64,000 nucleotides of DNA from Streptomyces sp. NK08204 (lineage in GTDB: Bacteria > Actinomycetota > Actinomycetes > Streptomycetales > Streptomycetaceae). The notes under the pieces are model-generated. The model ran no database searches and was not told the origin of the DNA. It was given only the letters and a program-made list of their open reading frames with translations. Below are positions 41,327 to 50,524 of the stretch, piece after piece. The stretch spans positions 248,001-312,000 of the forward strand of contig NZ_JAINVF010000001.1 in assembly GCF_020400585.1 (NCBI RefSeq), given 5' to 3'. A program made the position numbers and the translations under genes. Every line of letters starts with the position of its first letter. Positions within the stretch are counted from its first letter, which is position 1.

Positions 41327-42931
41327 TCAGCCCCGACCCGGCGGAGAACCGGTACGGACGCCTTCGGTCGCGTCCGGCGCGGTGGATGCGCCCGCGCCGT
41401 GCCCGGGCCGGGGAGGCACCGAGCGCTCGGCGGTCCGGACGATGTTGCGGGCCATGCCGCCGAACACGACGGCGTGGAAGGGGGAGACGCTCCGCCAGTA
41501 GAGGTGTCCGAGCAGTCCGTGCGGGTGGAACAGGGCCCGCTGCCTGTACCGGACGGTGCCCGCGCCGTCGACGTCCACGCGCATTTCCAGCCAGGCCAGG
41601 CCGGGCAGCCGCATCTCGGCGCGCAGGCGCAGCAGGTGCCCGCGTTCGATCTCCTCGACCCGCCAGAAGTCCAGGGAGTCGCCCACCCGCAGACGCCGGG
41701 CGTCACGGCGGCCCCGGCGCAGGCCCACGCCGCCGACGAGGCGGTCGAGCCAGCCGCGCACCGCCCAGGCCAGCGGGAAGGAGTACCAGCCGTTCTCCCC
41801 GCCGATGCCCTCGATGACGTCCCACAGCACCTCGGGCGCGACGTCGGCGTGGCGTTCGCGCAGGTCGGTGTACAGGCTGCCGCCCGCCCAGTCGGGGTCG
41901 GTGGGCAGCGGGTCGCTGGGCGCACCGGGCACGGAGGCCGACGACCATCGGGTGGTGACCTGGGCATCCCGGACGCGCTTCAGGGCGAGGGTGACGGCGC
42001 GGTCGAAGCCGACGGGGTGGCCGGGCGGGCTGGGTACGTACCGTTCGATGTCGTTCTCGCGGCACACCACCTCGTGCCGCAAGGACTCCGTCAGCGGGCG
42101 GGCGATCGAGGCCGGGACCGGAGTCACCAGGCCCACCCAGAGACTGGACAGACGGGGGGTGAGGACGGGGACGGGCAGGATGAGCCGCCGGGGCAGGCCG
42201 GCCACGGCGGCGTAGCGGCGCATCATGTCGAGGTACGTCAGCACCTCCGGGCCGCCGATGTCGAAGGTGCGGTTCACCTCCCGGGGCAGCCGTGCGCAGC
42301 CGGTCAGGATGCGCAGCACGTCCCGTACGGCGATCGGCTGGATCCGGGTGCGCACCCAGCGGGGGGTGACCATCACCGGCAGGCGCTCGGTGAGGTAGCG
42401 CAGCATCTCGAAGCTGGCGGAGCCGGAGCCGATGATCACGGCGGCGCGCAGCACGGCCGTCGGCACGCCCGAGGCGAGCAGGATACGGCCGACCTCTGCG
42501 CGGGAGCGCAGGTGCGGCGACAGTTCCCGCTCGGGTACCGAAGCGGGGGTCAGACCGCCCAGGTAGACGAGCCGGCCGACGCCGGCCCGGCGTGCCTCCT
42601 CGCCGAAGACGCGGGCCGCCTCACGGTCGGTGTCCTCGAATCCGCGCCCGGTGCCGAGGGCGTGCACGAGGTAGTAGGCCACGTCCGCACCGTCCATCCC
42701 CCGCGCCACCGACTCCGCGTCGGTCACGTCACCCTGGACGATCTCCACCCGGCCAGCCCACGGGTGATCGCGCAGCTTGTGGGGGCTGCGGACCAGGCAG
42801 CGCACCCGATGGCCCGCATCGAGCAGCTCCGGAACCAGCCGGCCGCCGATGTATCCGGTCGCGCCGGTCACCAGGCACATCAGAGGGCGGTCCGCCGGCT
42901 GCCCGGTCCGTGTGATGTCGTGGTCGCTCAT
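41327..42931 (-). CDS. NAD(P)-binding SDR protein fused to a DUF2867 domain
   Basis: 534 residues. An N-terminal atypical SDR/NDUFA9-like Rossmann domain has CLVTGATGYIGGRLVPELL (about residues 19-37) and YYLVHALG. From about residue 330 a DUF2867 domain follows (ENGWYSFPLAWAVRGWLDRLVGG, WRVEEIERGHLLRLRAEM, LYWRSVSPFHAVVFGGMARN). This two-domain arrangement is common in actinobacteria and its function is unknown. GGAGGGGCC precedes the ATG. Confidence 0.85.
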   Translation of the reverse strand: MSDHDITRTGQPADRPLMCLVTGATGYIGGRLVPELLDAGHRVRCLVRSPHKLRDHPWAGRVEIVQGDVTDAESVARGMDGADVAYYLVHALGTGRGFEDTDREAARVFGEEARRAGVGRLVYLGGLTPASVPERELSPHLRSRAEVGRILLASGVPTAVLRAAVIIGSGSASFEMLRYLTERLPVMVTPRWVRTRIQPIAVRDVLRILTGCARLPREVNRTFDIGGPEVLTYLDMMRRYAAVAGLPRRLILPVPVLTPRLSSLWVGLVTPVPASIARPLTESLRHEVVCRENDIERYVPSPPGHPVGFDRAVTLALKRVRDAQVTTRWSSASVPGAPSDPLPTDPDWAGGSLYTDLRERHADVAPEVLWDVIEGIGGENGWYSFPLAWAVRGWLDRLVGGVGLRRGRRDARRLRVGDSLDFWRVEEIERGHLLRLRAEMRLPGLAWLEMRVDVDGAGTVRYRQRALFHPHGLLGHLYWRSVSPFHAVVFGGMARNIVRTAERSVPPRPGHGAGASTAPDATEGVRTGSPPGRG

Positions 42932-43058
42932 GGCCCCTCCGCCGCCCGCCTGCCGCCGTCCGGCCACCGCCGCGGCGCCCCTCGGACGTCCGAGGTGAGG
43001 GCGGTGCGTCCTCCTGGCACGCGGGCCGGCCACGGTTGCTCCCGCGGCCTGCCCTCAT

Positions 43059-43235
43059 TCAGATGAAGATGAAGAAGAGAATCAGAATCACCGCCGCCGC
43101 CAGCAGCCAGAGAAGCAACACTTTCCGATGGCCGCCTCGGGGCACATGCTCCGGGCCACCGCCCCGTGGCCGGTCCTCGGGCAACTGCGGATGGTCGGGA
43201 CGGTCCCTGGAGTAGAAGTCGTCGCCGCCTGCCAT
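43059..43235 (-). CDS. Small single-pass membrane protein
   Basis: 58 residues. A charged, Pro/Gly-rich N-terminal part is followed by one C-terminal hydrophobic segment (KVLLLWLLAAAVILILFFIFI). GGAGG precedes the ATG at 43235. Reminiscent of short tail-anchored stress proteins of Streptomyces; no function is assigned. Confidence 0.6.
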   Translation of the reverse strand: MAGGDDFYSRDRPDHPQLPEDRPRGGGPEHVPRGGHRKVLLLWLLAAAVILILFFIFI

Positions 43236-43423
43236 GTCCCGTCCTCCGTCCTTCCTCGGTTCGCGGCCGAGTACCCGTCGGCACGAGTCCCGACACGGTG
43301 CTGGAGACACTTGCCTGGGCATGTCCCGGGGCGGCCCCTCGCTCGGGCCCGCTCGCCCTGTGCTGCCGCGAGCGCCCCGTGCTGCGGCGAGCAGCCACTG
43401 GACGTCCGCGTCGGTCGGTGCGG

Positions 43424-44098
43424 TCACGTCCCGGTGGTGAACCGGTGGGCGTCGTCGGTCCGGTAGGCCATGTGCTCGCTGACCGAGACCACACCGTCGA
43501 CGCGGCGGCACAGCTGCTCGATGACGGGAATCAGGCTCCGGAACTCGACGGAGCCGCCGAGGTCGACCCGCCCCTCACGAACCTCGACCGTCACCTCGGA
43601 GGGAGAGACGCCCATGGTGCGCCGCAGCACGTCCTCGGTGATCTCGTCACGGATGGCGTCGTCCCGGCGCAGGAAGATCCGCAGCAGGTCGCCACGGCTG
43701 ACGATGCCCACGAGCCGGTCCGTCTCGTCCACCACGGGCAGCCGCTTGACACCCTGGGTCTCCATGAGGCGCGCGGCCTCCACCACATTCCATTCCGGGC
43801 GCGCGCACACCGCGGGAGCCGACATCAGTTCCTCGGCCCGGGAGCCCTCGGCCTTGGCCCGCTCCCAGGCCTCCAGGTTCGGGACCGGAACCCGGCCCGA
43901 AGGGTCTGCCTGGTCGGCGCTCTTGCGCAGCAGGTCGCCCTCGGACACCAGCCCCATGGGGCGGCCCAGGCCGTCCACCACGGGCACGGCGGTGACGTCG
44001 TTCTCCGCCAGCAGCCTGACCAGTTCCTTGAACGGCGTGTGCGGCTGCGCGACGACGACGTCCCGGGTCATGAGCTCCTCGACCGTTCGGTGGTGCAT
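43424..44098 (-). CDS. CBS-CBS-BON domain protein (paralogue 1)
   Basis: 224 residues. Two CBS motifs form a Bateman module (MTRDVVVAQPHTPFKELVRLLAENDVTAVPVVD at residues 10-42; VKRLPVVDETDRLVGIVSRGDLLRIFL at about 118-144), and a C-terminal BON domain follows (VTVEVREGRVDLGGSVEFRSLIP). CBS pairs bind adenine nucleotides; BON domains are linked to membrane or phospholipid contact. GGGAGG lies before the ATG. The same architecture occurs twice more in the window (49678 and 53641). The hydrogenase operon lies just upstream on the same strand, with a gap of about 270 nt. Confidence 0.9.
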   Translation of the reverse strand: MHHRTVEELMTRDVVVAQPHTPFKELVRLLAENDVTAVPVVDGLGRPMGLVSEGDLLRKSADQADPSGRVPVPNLEAWERAKAEGSRAEELMSAPAVCARPEWNVVEAARLMETQGVKRLPVVDETDRLVGIVSRGDLLRIFLRRDDAIRDEITEDVLRRTMGVSPSEVTVEVREGRVDLGGSVEFRSLIPVIEQLCRRVDGVVSVSEHMAYRTDDAHRFTTGT

Positions 44099-44365
44099 GG
44101 TGCCTCCCGTGCACGGGCCGCCCACCCCCGCGGCACGGAGCGCTCGCGGCAGGTTGGATACAGCACCATTCTGAGGAGAGGGCGGCGATCATGCGAATGC
44201 CGCCGGGCACGAGAGTGACGGTCGCCTCGTCGGGCTGTGGCGGCCGGAGTGCAGCACCGCTGTGAGCGCCCCGGGGCCGGAGCGGCGACGACAAGGACCG
44301 CGGCGGCGACAAGGACCGCGCCGACGGGTGAGCGTGCCGTTGCCCCCGAGCAGATCGGGCGCCTC

Positions 44366-44839
44366 CTAGGGGTGGGGCGCGGACGCCTCTCGTACGGAGG
44401 CTGCCGCACGGTCGACCAACGCGGGCAGGGACGCCCGCACCGGTTCGCTCAGGCCGGTGCCCAGTCCCAGGTCGGACACCTCTACGGCGTGCATCACGAA
44501 CGCGCGTGGCAGCCGGTCGAGAGCTTCCGCCAGGGCCAGGCACTCGCCCGGGCCGAGGGCGTGCGTGCTCGCCGAACCCCTGGGGTGCGCAGCCGCTTCC
44601 GCCGCCGACAGGGTGTGCAGCCGTCCGGGGCGGGACGGCCGCGTGCGGACCGCCTCCACCACGACCACGGTGTCCGCACCGTGCCACAGGTCGAGCATCC
44701 GGCCGGGTTCCCCGTCACTGACCGCCAGCACGGTGCCGTCCGGGACCCGGCCCCTCAGTGCCTCCACCACTGCCGGGCCCACGCCGTCGTCACGGCGGAA
44801 GGGATTGCCCACACCGATCACCACGACCCGGCCTGTCAT
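44366..44839 (-). CDS. [NiFe]-hydrogenase maturation protease
   Basis: 157 residues of the HyaD/HycI/HoxW endopeptidase family. It has VIGVGNPFRRDDGVGPAVVEAL at the N-terminus, whose Asp binds nickel, and later a metal-ligand Asp/His region (LDLWHGADTVVVVEAV; FVMHAVEVSDLGLG). It trims the C-terminal peptide of the large subunit after metal insertion. The ATG overlaps the large-subunit stop by 4 nt (ATGA), so it is translationally coupled to its substrate. Confidence 0.9.
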   Translation of the reverse strand: MTGRVVVIGVGNPFRRDDGVGPAVVEALRGRVPDGTVLAVSDGEPGRMLDLWHGADTVVVVEAVRTRPSRPGRLHTLSAAEAAAHPRGSASTHALGPGECLALAEALDRLPRAFVMHAVEVSDLGLGTGLSEPVRASLPALVDRAAASVREASAPHP

Positions 44840-46194
44840 GTGCGCTCCACCGTCAGGTCGAGGAAGTGGGCGGAGCAGGAGATGCACGGGTCGTGGTTAC
44901 GGATGGCCCGCTCGCACAGGGCGGTGAGTTCCTCGTCATCGGCGGCCGGGCCCGGCCGGTCCAGACGCGTCTGGACGGCCCGGCGCAGGTCTTCCTCGAT
45001 GGCCGACTGGTTCTGGGCGGTGGGCGCGACGATGCGGGCCGCGGTGAGCGTGCCGTCCTCCGCGAGGGCGTAGCGGTGGTAGAGCAGTCCGCGGGGTGCC
45101 TCGGTGGCGCCGGTGCCGACGGCCTTGCGCGGCGGGACGTCGACGGCCGGCCGGGGAGGTGGTTCATAGGCGTCGATGATCCGCAGGGCTTCCTCGACGG
45201 CCTGCACCACCTCGACGGCGCGCACGATGATGCTGCGGAAGGGGTTGCGGCAGACCGCGCCCGCGGCCGGGTCGCCGAGCCCGGCGTCCCGCGCGGCCTC
45301 CGCGGCAACGGGGTACAGCCATCGGCCGTTGATGGCGAAGCGGGCCAGTGAGCCGGTCAGGTAGCGACGACCGTCGAGGGTGGCGGTCCGGGCGGTGGAG
45401 TGCGGTACCTGCGCTTCCTGTACGCGCTGTTCGAAGTCGGCGACCGGGAACTCGCGCGGCGCCGTACCCCGCTCGGTGCCGCCGCCGTCGACGGCCATGA
45501 CCGCAGGCGTCCCGGAGTCGATGGCGTAGCGGCCCGCATCGCGCAGTGCGAGCAGGTCGTGGTCGCACACCGCGTCGGGGAAGTCGAAGGCGGACACCCA
45601 GCGCACCGTCTCCAGCGCGTCCTCGCGGGCCTGCCGCAGCCGTTGCGCCAGCGGGCGCAGCTCCTCCGGCGCCGGCGTGCGGTAGAAGCCGCCGACGCGG
45701 ACGTTGACCGGGTGGATGGTGCGACCTCCCAACTGCTCCAGGATCGCGTTGCCGGTCTGCTTGGTCCGCAGGCCGCGCTCGACGGCGGCGCGGTCCTGCC
45801 GGGCGAGTTCGACGGCACTGGGGCAGCCGAGGAAGTCGGGGGCGTGCAGCAGGTGGATGTGCAGGGTCTGGCTCTCGATCCATTCACCGCAGTACAGCAG
45901 GCGGCGCAGCTGCGCGAGGGGGCCGTCCACGGTGACACCGCAGGCGTTCTCGATCGCCTGGCAGGCGCTCATCTGGTAGGCGACCGGGCAGATGCCGCAG
46001 ATGCGGGAGGTGATGTCCGGTGGTTCGGTGTGTCCCCGGCCGACCAGGAAGGCCTCGAAGAACCGTGGCGGTTCGTAGATGCGCAGCCGCGCCTCGGCGA
46101 GGGTTCCGTCGTGCACGCGCAGGTGGAGGGCGCCTTCGCCCTCCACGCGGGCCAGTGCGTCCAAGCGCAGGACGCGGGATCCGCGATGGCTCAT
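44836..46194 (-). CDS. hyhL: [NiFe]-hydrogenase large (catalytic) subunit, group 3b-like
   Basis: 452 residues. Nickel ligands are provided by RICGICP (about residue 60) and DPCISC near the C-terminus. About ten residues (FLDLTVERT) follow the expected cleavage His, so a protease is needed to mature it, and one is encoded next. With the small subunit, a flavin diaphorase and a ferredoxin-like subunit it matches the tetrameric, cytosolic NAD(P)-linked sulfhydrogenase type. That type oxidises NAD(P)H with proton reduction or the reverse. The ATG at 46194 follows the small-subunit stop by 25 nt. Confidence 0.9.
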   Translation of the reverse strand: MSHRGSRVLRLDALARVEGEGALHLRVHDGTLAEARLRIYEPPRFFEAFLVGRGHTEPPDITSRICGICPVAYQMSACQAIENACGVTVDGPLAQLRRLLYCGEWIESQTLHIHLLHAPDFLGCPSAVELARQDRAAVERGLRTKQTGNAILEQLGGRTIHPVNVRVGGFYRTPAPEELRPLAQRLRQAREDALETVRWVSAFDFPDAVCDHDLLALRDAGRYAIDSGTPAVMAVDGGGTERGTAPREFPVADFEQRVQEAQVPHSTARTATLDGRRYLTGSLARFAINGRWLYPVAAEAARDAGLGDPAAGAVCRNPFRSIIVRAVEVVQAVEEALRIIDAYEPPPRPAVDVPPRKAVGTGATEAPRGLLYHRYALAEDGTLTAARIVAPTAQNQSAIEEDLRRAVQTRLDRPGPAADDEELTALCERAIRNHDPCISCSAHFLDLTVERT

Positions 46195-46219
46195 ACGGGC
46201 CTTTCCGGGGTGGTGTCTG

Positions 46220-47071
46220 TCAGGCCCGAGGGCGCTGCTGCTGCTCCTCGGCCGCGAGATCGGGTACGGGGGCATACTCCGGTGACGCGGCATTGAAGGT
46301 GCGGAAGACACGCAGGATGTCGCGCTCGCTCATCCCGTCGTGGCGCAGCTGGGCGATCATCGAGCGCAGGTTGGGGCGGCTCGCCGGCCCGAAGCAGCCG
46401 TAGCACCCGCGTCCGTAGGCCGGGCAGATGGCGCCGCAGCCGGCGTGCGTGACCGGGCCCAGGCAGGGGATGCCGTGGGCCACCGTGATGCAGGTGGTGC
46501 CCCGCCTCTTGCACTCGAAGCAGACACTGTGGCCGGGAGTCCGTGGTGTGCGACCGGCCAGGTGGGCGGTGATCACTTCGAGGAGCTGGCGCCGGTCGAT
46601 GGGGCAGCCCCGGAGTTCGAAATCGACCGGCACGTGCGCCGAGATCGGTGTCGAGGTCTCCAAGGTGGCGATGTAGTCCGGGCGGGCGTAGACCGCGGCG
46701 CGGAACTCCTCGACGTCCCCGAAGTTGCGCAGAGCCTGGATGCCGCCCGCGGTGGCGCAGGCTCCGATGGTCACCAGGCGCCGGGAGATGCGTCTGATGT
46801 GCTGGATTCGCTCGGCGTCCTCGGCCGTGGTGATCGAGCCCTCGACCAGGGAGAGGTCGTACGGACCCCGGCCGTTCAGCTCCGCGCGCTCCCCGTCGGG
46901 ACCTTCGGCGGCGGACATCTCCAGAAAGTGTTCGATGCGCACGTGCTCGGCGAGGCCGAGCAGTTCGTCCTCGCAGTCGAGGAGCGTCAGCTGGCAGCCG
47001 TCGCAGGAAGCGAACTTCCACACGGCGAGCGTCGGCCGGGGGTCGGCATCCGGTCGGGTGGTGGGGTCCAT
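46220..47071 (-). CDS. hyhS: [NiFe]-hydrogenase small subunit
   Basis: 283 residues of the 20-kDa NuoB-like small subunit. The proximal cluster ligands begin in [13 protein letters not shown] (residues 19-31), then GACATAGG and GCP, and later [10 protein letters not shown] and the Cys-rich [27 protein letters not shown]. These give three iron-sulfur clusters that take electrons from the NiFe site. The ATG at 47071 abuts the stop of the preceding diaphorase gene. Confidence 0.9.
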   Translation of the reverse strand: MDPTTRPDADPRPTLAVWKFASCDGCQLTLLDCEDELLGLAEHVRIEHFLEMSAAEGPDGERAELNGRGPYDLSLVEGSITTAEDAERIQHIRRISRRLVTIGACATAGGIQALRNFGDVEEFRAAVYARPDYIATLETSTPISAHVPVDFELRGCPIDRRQLLEVITAHLAGRTPRTPGHSVCFECKRRGTTCITVAHGIPCLGPVTHAGCGAICPAYGRGCYGCFGPASRPNLRSMIAQLRHDGMSERDILRVFRTFNAASPEYAPVPDLAAEEQQQRPRA

Positions 47072-47890
47072 CTACAGCTCCCGTACGGCTAGCAGAGGTT
47101 CGGCGTGGTCGTAGCGGACGACCGGACCGTCGCGGCACAGCAGGAGCGGGCCGAGCTGGCAGTGGCCGCAGTGTCCGGTGGCGCAGCGCATGTTGCGTTC
47201 CAGGGACACCTGGATCCGGTGCGCGGGCACGCCACGGTCCGTCAGGGCGCGTGCGGTGTGCCGGATCATCACCTCGGGTCCGCACACCAGGGCGCACGTG
47301 CGGTCGGGCCGGATGCCGAACCGGTCCAGGAGTGCGGTGACCACGCCCACCGGGCCGTGCCAGCCGGGGCCGGGGCGGTCGACGGTCACACCCACCCGGG
47401 CCGGGCCGCGCCAGCTGTGGATCTCCTCCCGGTACACCAGGTCGTCCGGGGTACGAGCGCCCACCAGGACCCCGAGCCGGCCGTAGAGCGCGGGGCCGTC
47501 CAGGACCGCGTGCACCACCGGCCGCAGCGGCGCCAGCCCGATGCCGCCCGCGATCACGAGCACGTCGTGGCCGGCCGCCGCGTGCAGGTCCCACGGGGTG
47601 CCGTAGGGTCCACGCAGCCCGACGGTGTCCCCCGGGCGCAGCCGGTACAGCGCGGTCGAGGCCGCGCCCACCGCGCGTACGGTGTGCACCAGCCCGCCGT
47701 GGGGTCCGCGCAGGGCGCTGACCGAGATGGGCACCTCGCCGACGCCGAACGCGTAGATCATGGCGAACTGGCCCGGCGAGAACGGCGCAAGCTCCCGCCC
47801 GGCCGGCACCAGTTCCACCGTGCGGGTGTCGGCGGTTTCCTGCCGGGCGGCGGCGACCCGGTACGGCAGCGGAGGCGTCACGACGCTCAT
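47072..47890 (-). CDS. hyhG: Hydrogenase flavin subunit (ferredoxin-NAD(P) reductase-like diaphorase)
   Basis: 272 residues. An FAD-binding β-barrel (FSPGQFAMIYAFGVGEVPISVS) is followed by an NAD(P) domain (DVLVIAGGIGLAPLRPVVHAVL), then Cys ligands of a [2Fe-2S] site near the C-terminus (MRCATGHCGHCQLGPLLLCRDG). The fold is that of PyrK/HydG. It links the hydrogenase to NAD(P)H. ATGA overlap with the cNMP-binding gene. Confidence 0.9.
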   Translation of the reverse strand: MSVVTPPLPYRVAAARQETADTRTVELVPAGRELAPFSPGQFAMIYAFGVGEVPISVSALRGPHGGLVHTVRAVGAASTALYRLRPGDTVGLRGPYGTPWDLHAAAGHDVLVIAGGIGLAPLRPVVHAVLDGPALYGRLGVLVGARTPDDLVYREEIHSWRGPARVGVTVDRPGPGWHGPVGVVTALLDRFGIRPDRTCALVCGPEVMIRHTARALTDRGVPAHRIQVSLERNMRCATGHCGHCQLGPLLLCRDGPVVRYDHAEPLLAVREL

Positions 47891-48345
47891 GCCGGGCCAC
47901 TTCCGTGCGGCGCGTACAGGTCCAGCAGCCTGATGCGGGTGGCTTGCAGGCGTTCGGCGACGACCTCCGTGAAGCGGCGCATCAGGGCGTACCCGAGTTC
48001 GGGATCGGCCGCGCACAGCCTGAGAACGTCGGCGGCGGGGAACTCCGTGGCCTCGACCGCGCCGACCGTCCGCGCCCCCAGGTGCCAGCGGTGCGGTGGG
48101 GCGATCCAGGACCAGCCCAGCAGTTGCCCGGGGCCGATCGTCTCCACCACGGGCGCCGGAAGCCGGCCGGGCACGTACACGTCGAGGTCGACCTCGCCGG
48201 AGCGCAGCAGCCAGAAACGGTCGGCCTTCCCGCCCTCGTCGAACAGCCGCGTCCCGGCCGGGTACGTGACCTTCGACCCGATGGCCAGCAGCCGCTCGCG
48301 ATGGGCGGCCGTCAGGAAGTCCAGAGGCGACAGCGGGCCGGTCAC
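47887..48345 (-). CDS. Cyclic-nucleotide-binding domain protein inside the hydrogenase operon
   Basis: 152 residues with one Crp-type cNMP-binding β-barrel (PAGTRLFDEGGKADRFWLLRSGEVDLDVYV) and a short C-terminal helix, but no helix-turn-helix. It overlaps both neighbours (GTGA and ATGA), so it should be made in step with the hydrogenase. A nucleotide-sensing accessory subunit is the simplest idea; direct transcription control is unlikely without a DNA-binding domain. Confidence 0.85.
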   Translation of the reverse strand: MTGPLSPLDFLTAAHRERLLAIGSKVTYPAGTRLFDEGGKADRFWLLRSGEVDLDVYVPGRLPAPVVETIGPGQLLGWSWIAPPHRWHLGARTVGAVEATEFPAADVLRLCAADPELGYALMRRFTEVVAERLQATRIRLLDLYAPHGSGPA

Positions 48346-49517
48346 GGGGTCTCCTGCGAGGCCCGGGACTGCGCCCAGTCGTGCAGGGCGGCGGCCTCCT
48401 CGGTGATGTCGATGGCGACCGGGCACCAGACGATGCAGCGTCCGCAGCCCACGCAGCCGGAGGAGCCGAACTGGTCGTGCCAGGTGCCCAGTTTGTGGGT
48501 CATCCACTGCCGGTAACGGCTGCGTGTGGTGGTGCGGACCGGTCCGCCGTGCAGGTGGGAGAAGTCCAGGTCGAAGCAGGAGTCCCACAGCCTCCACCGT
48601 TCCGCGTGGTCACCGGTGAGGTCGGTGACGTCCTCGGTGGTGGTGCAGAAGCAGGTGGGGCAGACCATGGTGCAGTTGCCGCAGGTCAGGCAGCGCCCGG
48701 CGACGTCGTCCCAGCGGGGTGCGTCGAGCGTTCCGGCCATCAGTTCCCGCAGGTCGGCTTCAGGCATGGTGCGTCCCATGCGGTCCGCGGCGGCGGTGAC
48801 GCCGGCGCGAGCGGCCTCGCGGGTGGCGGGGTCGGCGGGGCGGACGGGCAGTTCGGCGAGGATCTCCGCGCCTTCCGGGCTGCCGCTGCGGATCCAGAAG
48901 CGGTGGCCGTCGTCATCGACCACCTCGGTCATCACCAGGTCGTAACCGGGGCCGGCCGCAGGTCCTGTGCCCATCGAGACGCAGAAGCACGTGCCGCCGG
49001 GCTCCGTGCACTCCACGGCCACCAGGAAGGCTCCCGAGCGCCGCCCCTGGTAGACGGGATCGAGGTGCGGGCCGCCGTTGAGGACCCGGTCCTGGATGGC
49101 GACGGCGCGCAGATCACAGGAGCGCACCCCGAGGAACGCGTACCGGGGAGGCGGGGTCTCGTCGGCCGAGAACACCGTCTCGTCCCCCACCCGGTCGGCA
49201 CTCCACTGCCGTACCCGCGCCGGGTGCAGGAAGGTCTTCCACGACTGGGGGCCCGCCGCGTTCGCGAAGGCCGCACCGTCCGGCCGCTCCCGCAGGCGGT
49301 ACTGCCCGGCCTCCAGCTCCACACCCTGCCCGTAGGGCAACTGGTCGGCCGACTCCAGCTCCGCCAGCACGATGGCGCCCTCGCGCACGGTGGGGCCGAC
49401 CACGGTGAAACCGCGCCCGGCCAGGACGTCCACCAGCGCGGCGATCCCGTCCTTGCCCATCACCATCCCGTCTGCCGCGGGAGGCGACGAGGTGTTCACG
49501 TCGGTGTCCGGGTTCAT
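48342..49517 (-). CDS. hyhB: Hydrogenase 4Fe-4S (beta, sulfhydrogenase-type) subunit
   Basis: 391 residues. A C-terminal pair of 4Fe-4S motifs is seen in CLTCGNCTMVCPTCFC and CVGCGRCIVWCP. The N-terminal part contains the conserved ARYAFLGVRSCDLRA-like segment (YAFLGVRSCDLRAVAIQD) and ECTEPGGTCFC. This is the family of the HydB sulfhydrogenase subunit, which passes electrons between the diaphorase and the hydrogenase core. First gene of a six-gene operon read leftwards. A purine-rich ribosome site precedes the ATG. Confidence 0.88.
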   Translation of the reverse strand: MNPDTDVNTSSPPAADGMVMGKDGIAALVDVLAGRGFTVVGPTVREGAIVLAELESADQLPYGQGVELEAGQYRLRERPDGAAFANAAGPQSWKTFLHPARVRQWSADRVGDETVFSADETPPPRYAFLGVRSCDLRAVAIQDRVLNGGPHLDPVYQGRRSGAFLVAVECTEPGGTCFCVSMGTGPAAGPGYDLVMTEVVDDDGHRFWIRSGSPEGAEILAELPVRPADPATREAARAGVTAAADRMGRTMPEADLRELMAGTLDAPRWDDVAGRCLTCGNCTMVCPTCFCTTTEDVTDLTGDHAERWRLWDSCFDLDFSHLHGGPVRTTTRSRYRQWMTHKLGTWHDQFGSSGCVGCGRCIVWCPVAIDITEEAAALHDWAQSRASQETP

Positions 49518-49677
49518 GGCCTCTCTCTCCCTCGGTACAAAGGAAGGCGGTTAAGGGATCACCGTGCCCAGAGTCCACAAGCGCAGCATTCACGGCATGG
49601 CGCCACACGGACAGGGCCGTACGGGCACAGGAACGGCTCTCGTACCCACGGGGCGGCCGGCGCAGGGGCGCGGTCGC

Positions 49678-50292
49678 CTACGGAGCAGTCCCGTGCACCG
49701 TGTCGTCCCGGTCGAAGCCGAGCCGGTTGACGACGTCCACCACACCGTCGACGCCTTCGCACAGCCGTACCGTGACCGGGACCAGGCTCCTGCGTGCCAC
49801 GCTACCGCTCAGCGTGACCCTGCCGTCGGTGACCTCGACCGTCAGCGCGGAGGGAGCCAGTCCGAGCGTCCGCATGACGACGTCCTCGATTATCTCCTCC
49901 TGGATCGCACGGTCCCGGCGGAGGAAGAGCTGTATCAGGTCGCTTCGGCTGATCACCCCGATGAGCCGGCCGTCGTCGTCCACCACGGGCAGCCGTTTCA
50001 CCTTGCGTCTGTCCATCGTCCGCGCGGCACGCACCGCGTTCCACCCCGGCTCCGCGACCACGGCGGGACTCGTCATGACGTCCCGGGCGGTGTGCCCGAC
50101 GTCCGCGGACGTCTGCTTGCGGAGCAGGTCGGCCTGGGACACGACCCCCACCGGCCTGCTCTCGTCGTCGACCACCGGGACGGCCGTGACGCCGTACTCG
50201 TCGAGAAGACGCGCGATCTCGTCCAGCGGCGTGCCCGGCTGCACGCTCACGACGGTGGGCGTCATGAGATCGCCCACGCTGCGGTGTCTCAT
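49678..50292 (-). CDS. CBS-CBS-BON domain protein (paralogue 2)
   Basis: 204 residues. The first CBS motif spans about residues 8-60 (MTPTVVSVQPGTPLDEIARLL), the second about 73-130 (VKRLPVVDDDGRLIGVISRSDL), and the BON domain about 145-195 (LTVEVTDGRVTLSGSVARRSLVPVTVRL). It is shorter than paralogue 1 in the inter-CBS linker. Divergent from polX; the shared upstream region has two DevR-like palindromes. Confidence 0.9.
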   Translation of the reverse strand: MRHRSVGDLMTPTVVSVQPGTPLDEIARLLDEYGVTAVPVVDDESRPVGVVSQADLLRKQTSADVGHTARDVMTSPAVVAEPGWNAVRAARTMDRRKVKRLPVVDDDGRLIGVISRSDLIQLFLRRDRAIQEEIIEDVVMRTLGLAPSALTVEVTDGRVTLSGSVARRSLVPVTVRLCEGVDGVVDVVNRLGFDRDDTVHGTAP

Positions 50293-50410
50293 CGCTCGGC
50301 CCCTCCTGCGACATCACCGTCCGGCCTGCGAGGCTTCCCCGCGGGTACGGGCTCGGCTTCCTGCTGAATGCCGACTCCTCCAGTCCACCGCCTGCGCTCC
50401 CTGATCGCAC

Positions 50411-50460
50411 GGGCCGAACGGCCCAGGCCCAGGGTCCCGGTCCGTGGGGACCAACGGTCC
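50411..50460. promoter_or_regulatory. Two DevR/OsdR-like palindromes between CBS-BON 2 and polX
   Basis: GGGCCGAACGGCCC (50411-50424) and GGGGACCAACGGTCC (50446-50460). Both are short palindromes with A/C-rich centres, close in form to the boxes bound by the DosR/DevR family (OsdR in Streptomyces). Two boxes about 20 bp apart is a usual arrangement for such regulators. Assigned by appearance only. Confidence 0.4.
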
Positions 50461-50511
50461 GGTCGTGCCGTAGCCGGGCACAAGCCGTGGCACGGGGGAC
50501 AGGTCCGTTCC

Positions 50512-50517
50512 TAGACT
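50512..50517 (+). promoter_or_regulatory. -10 box placing the polX transcript start at its GTG
   Basis: TAGACT ends 7 bases before the GTG at 50525, so transcription should begin at or next to the start codon. No ribosome site is present, in line with a leaderless mRNA. Confidence 0.45.
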
Positions 50518-50524
50518 GTGAGAC

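Noticed and set aside
44281..44330. Short direct repeat around GACAAGGACCGCG
   Set aside because: Two copies of 13 bases in a GC-rich non-coding stretch are not enough to suggest a function.
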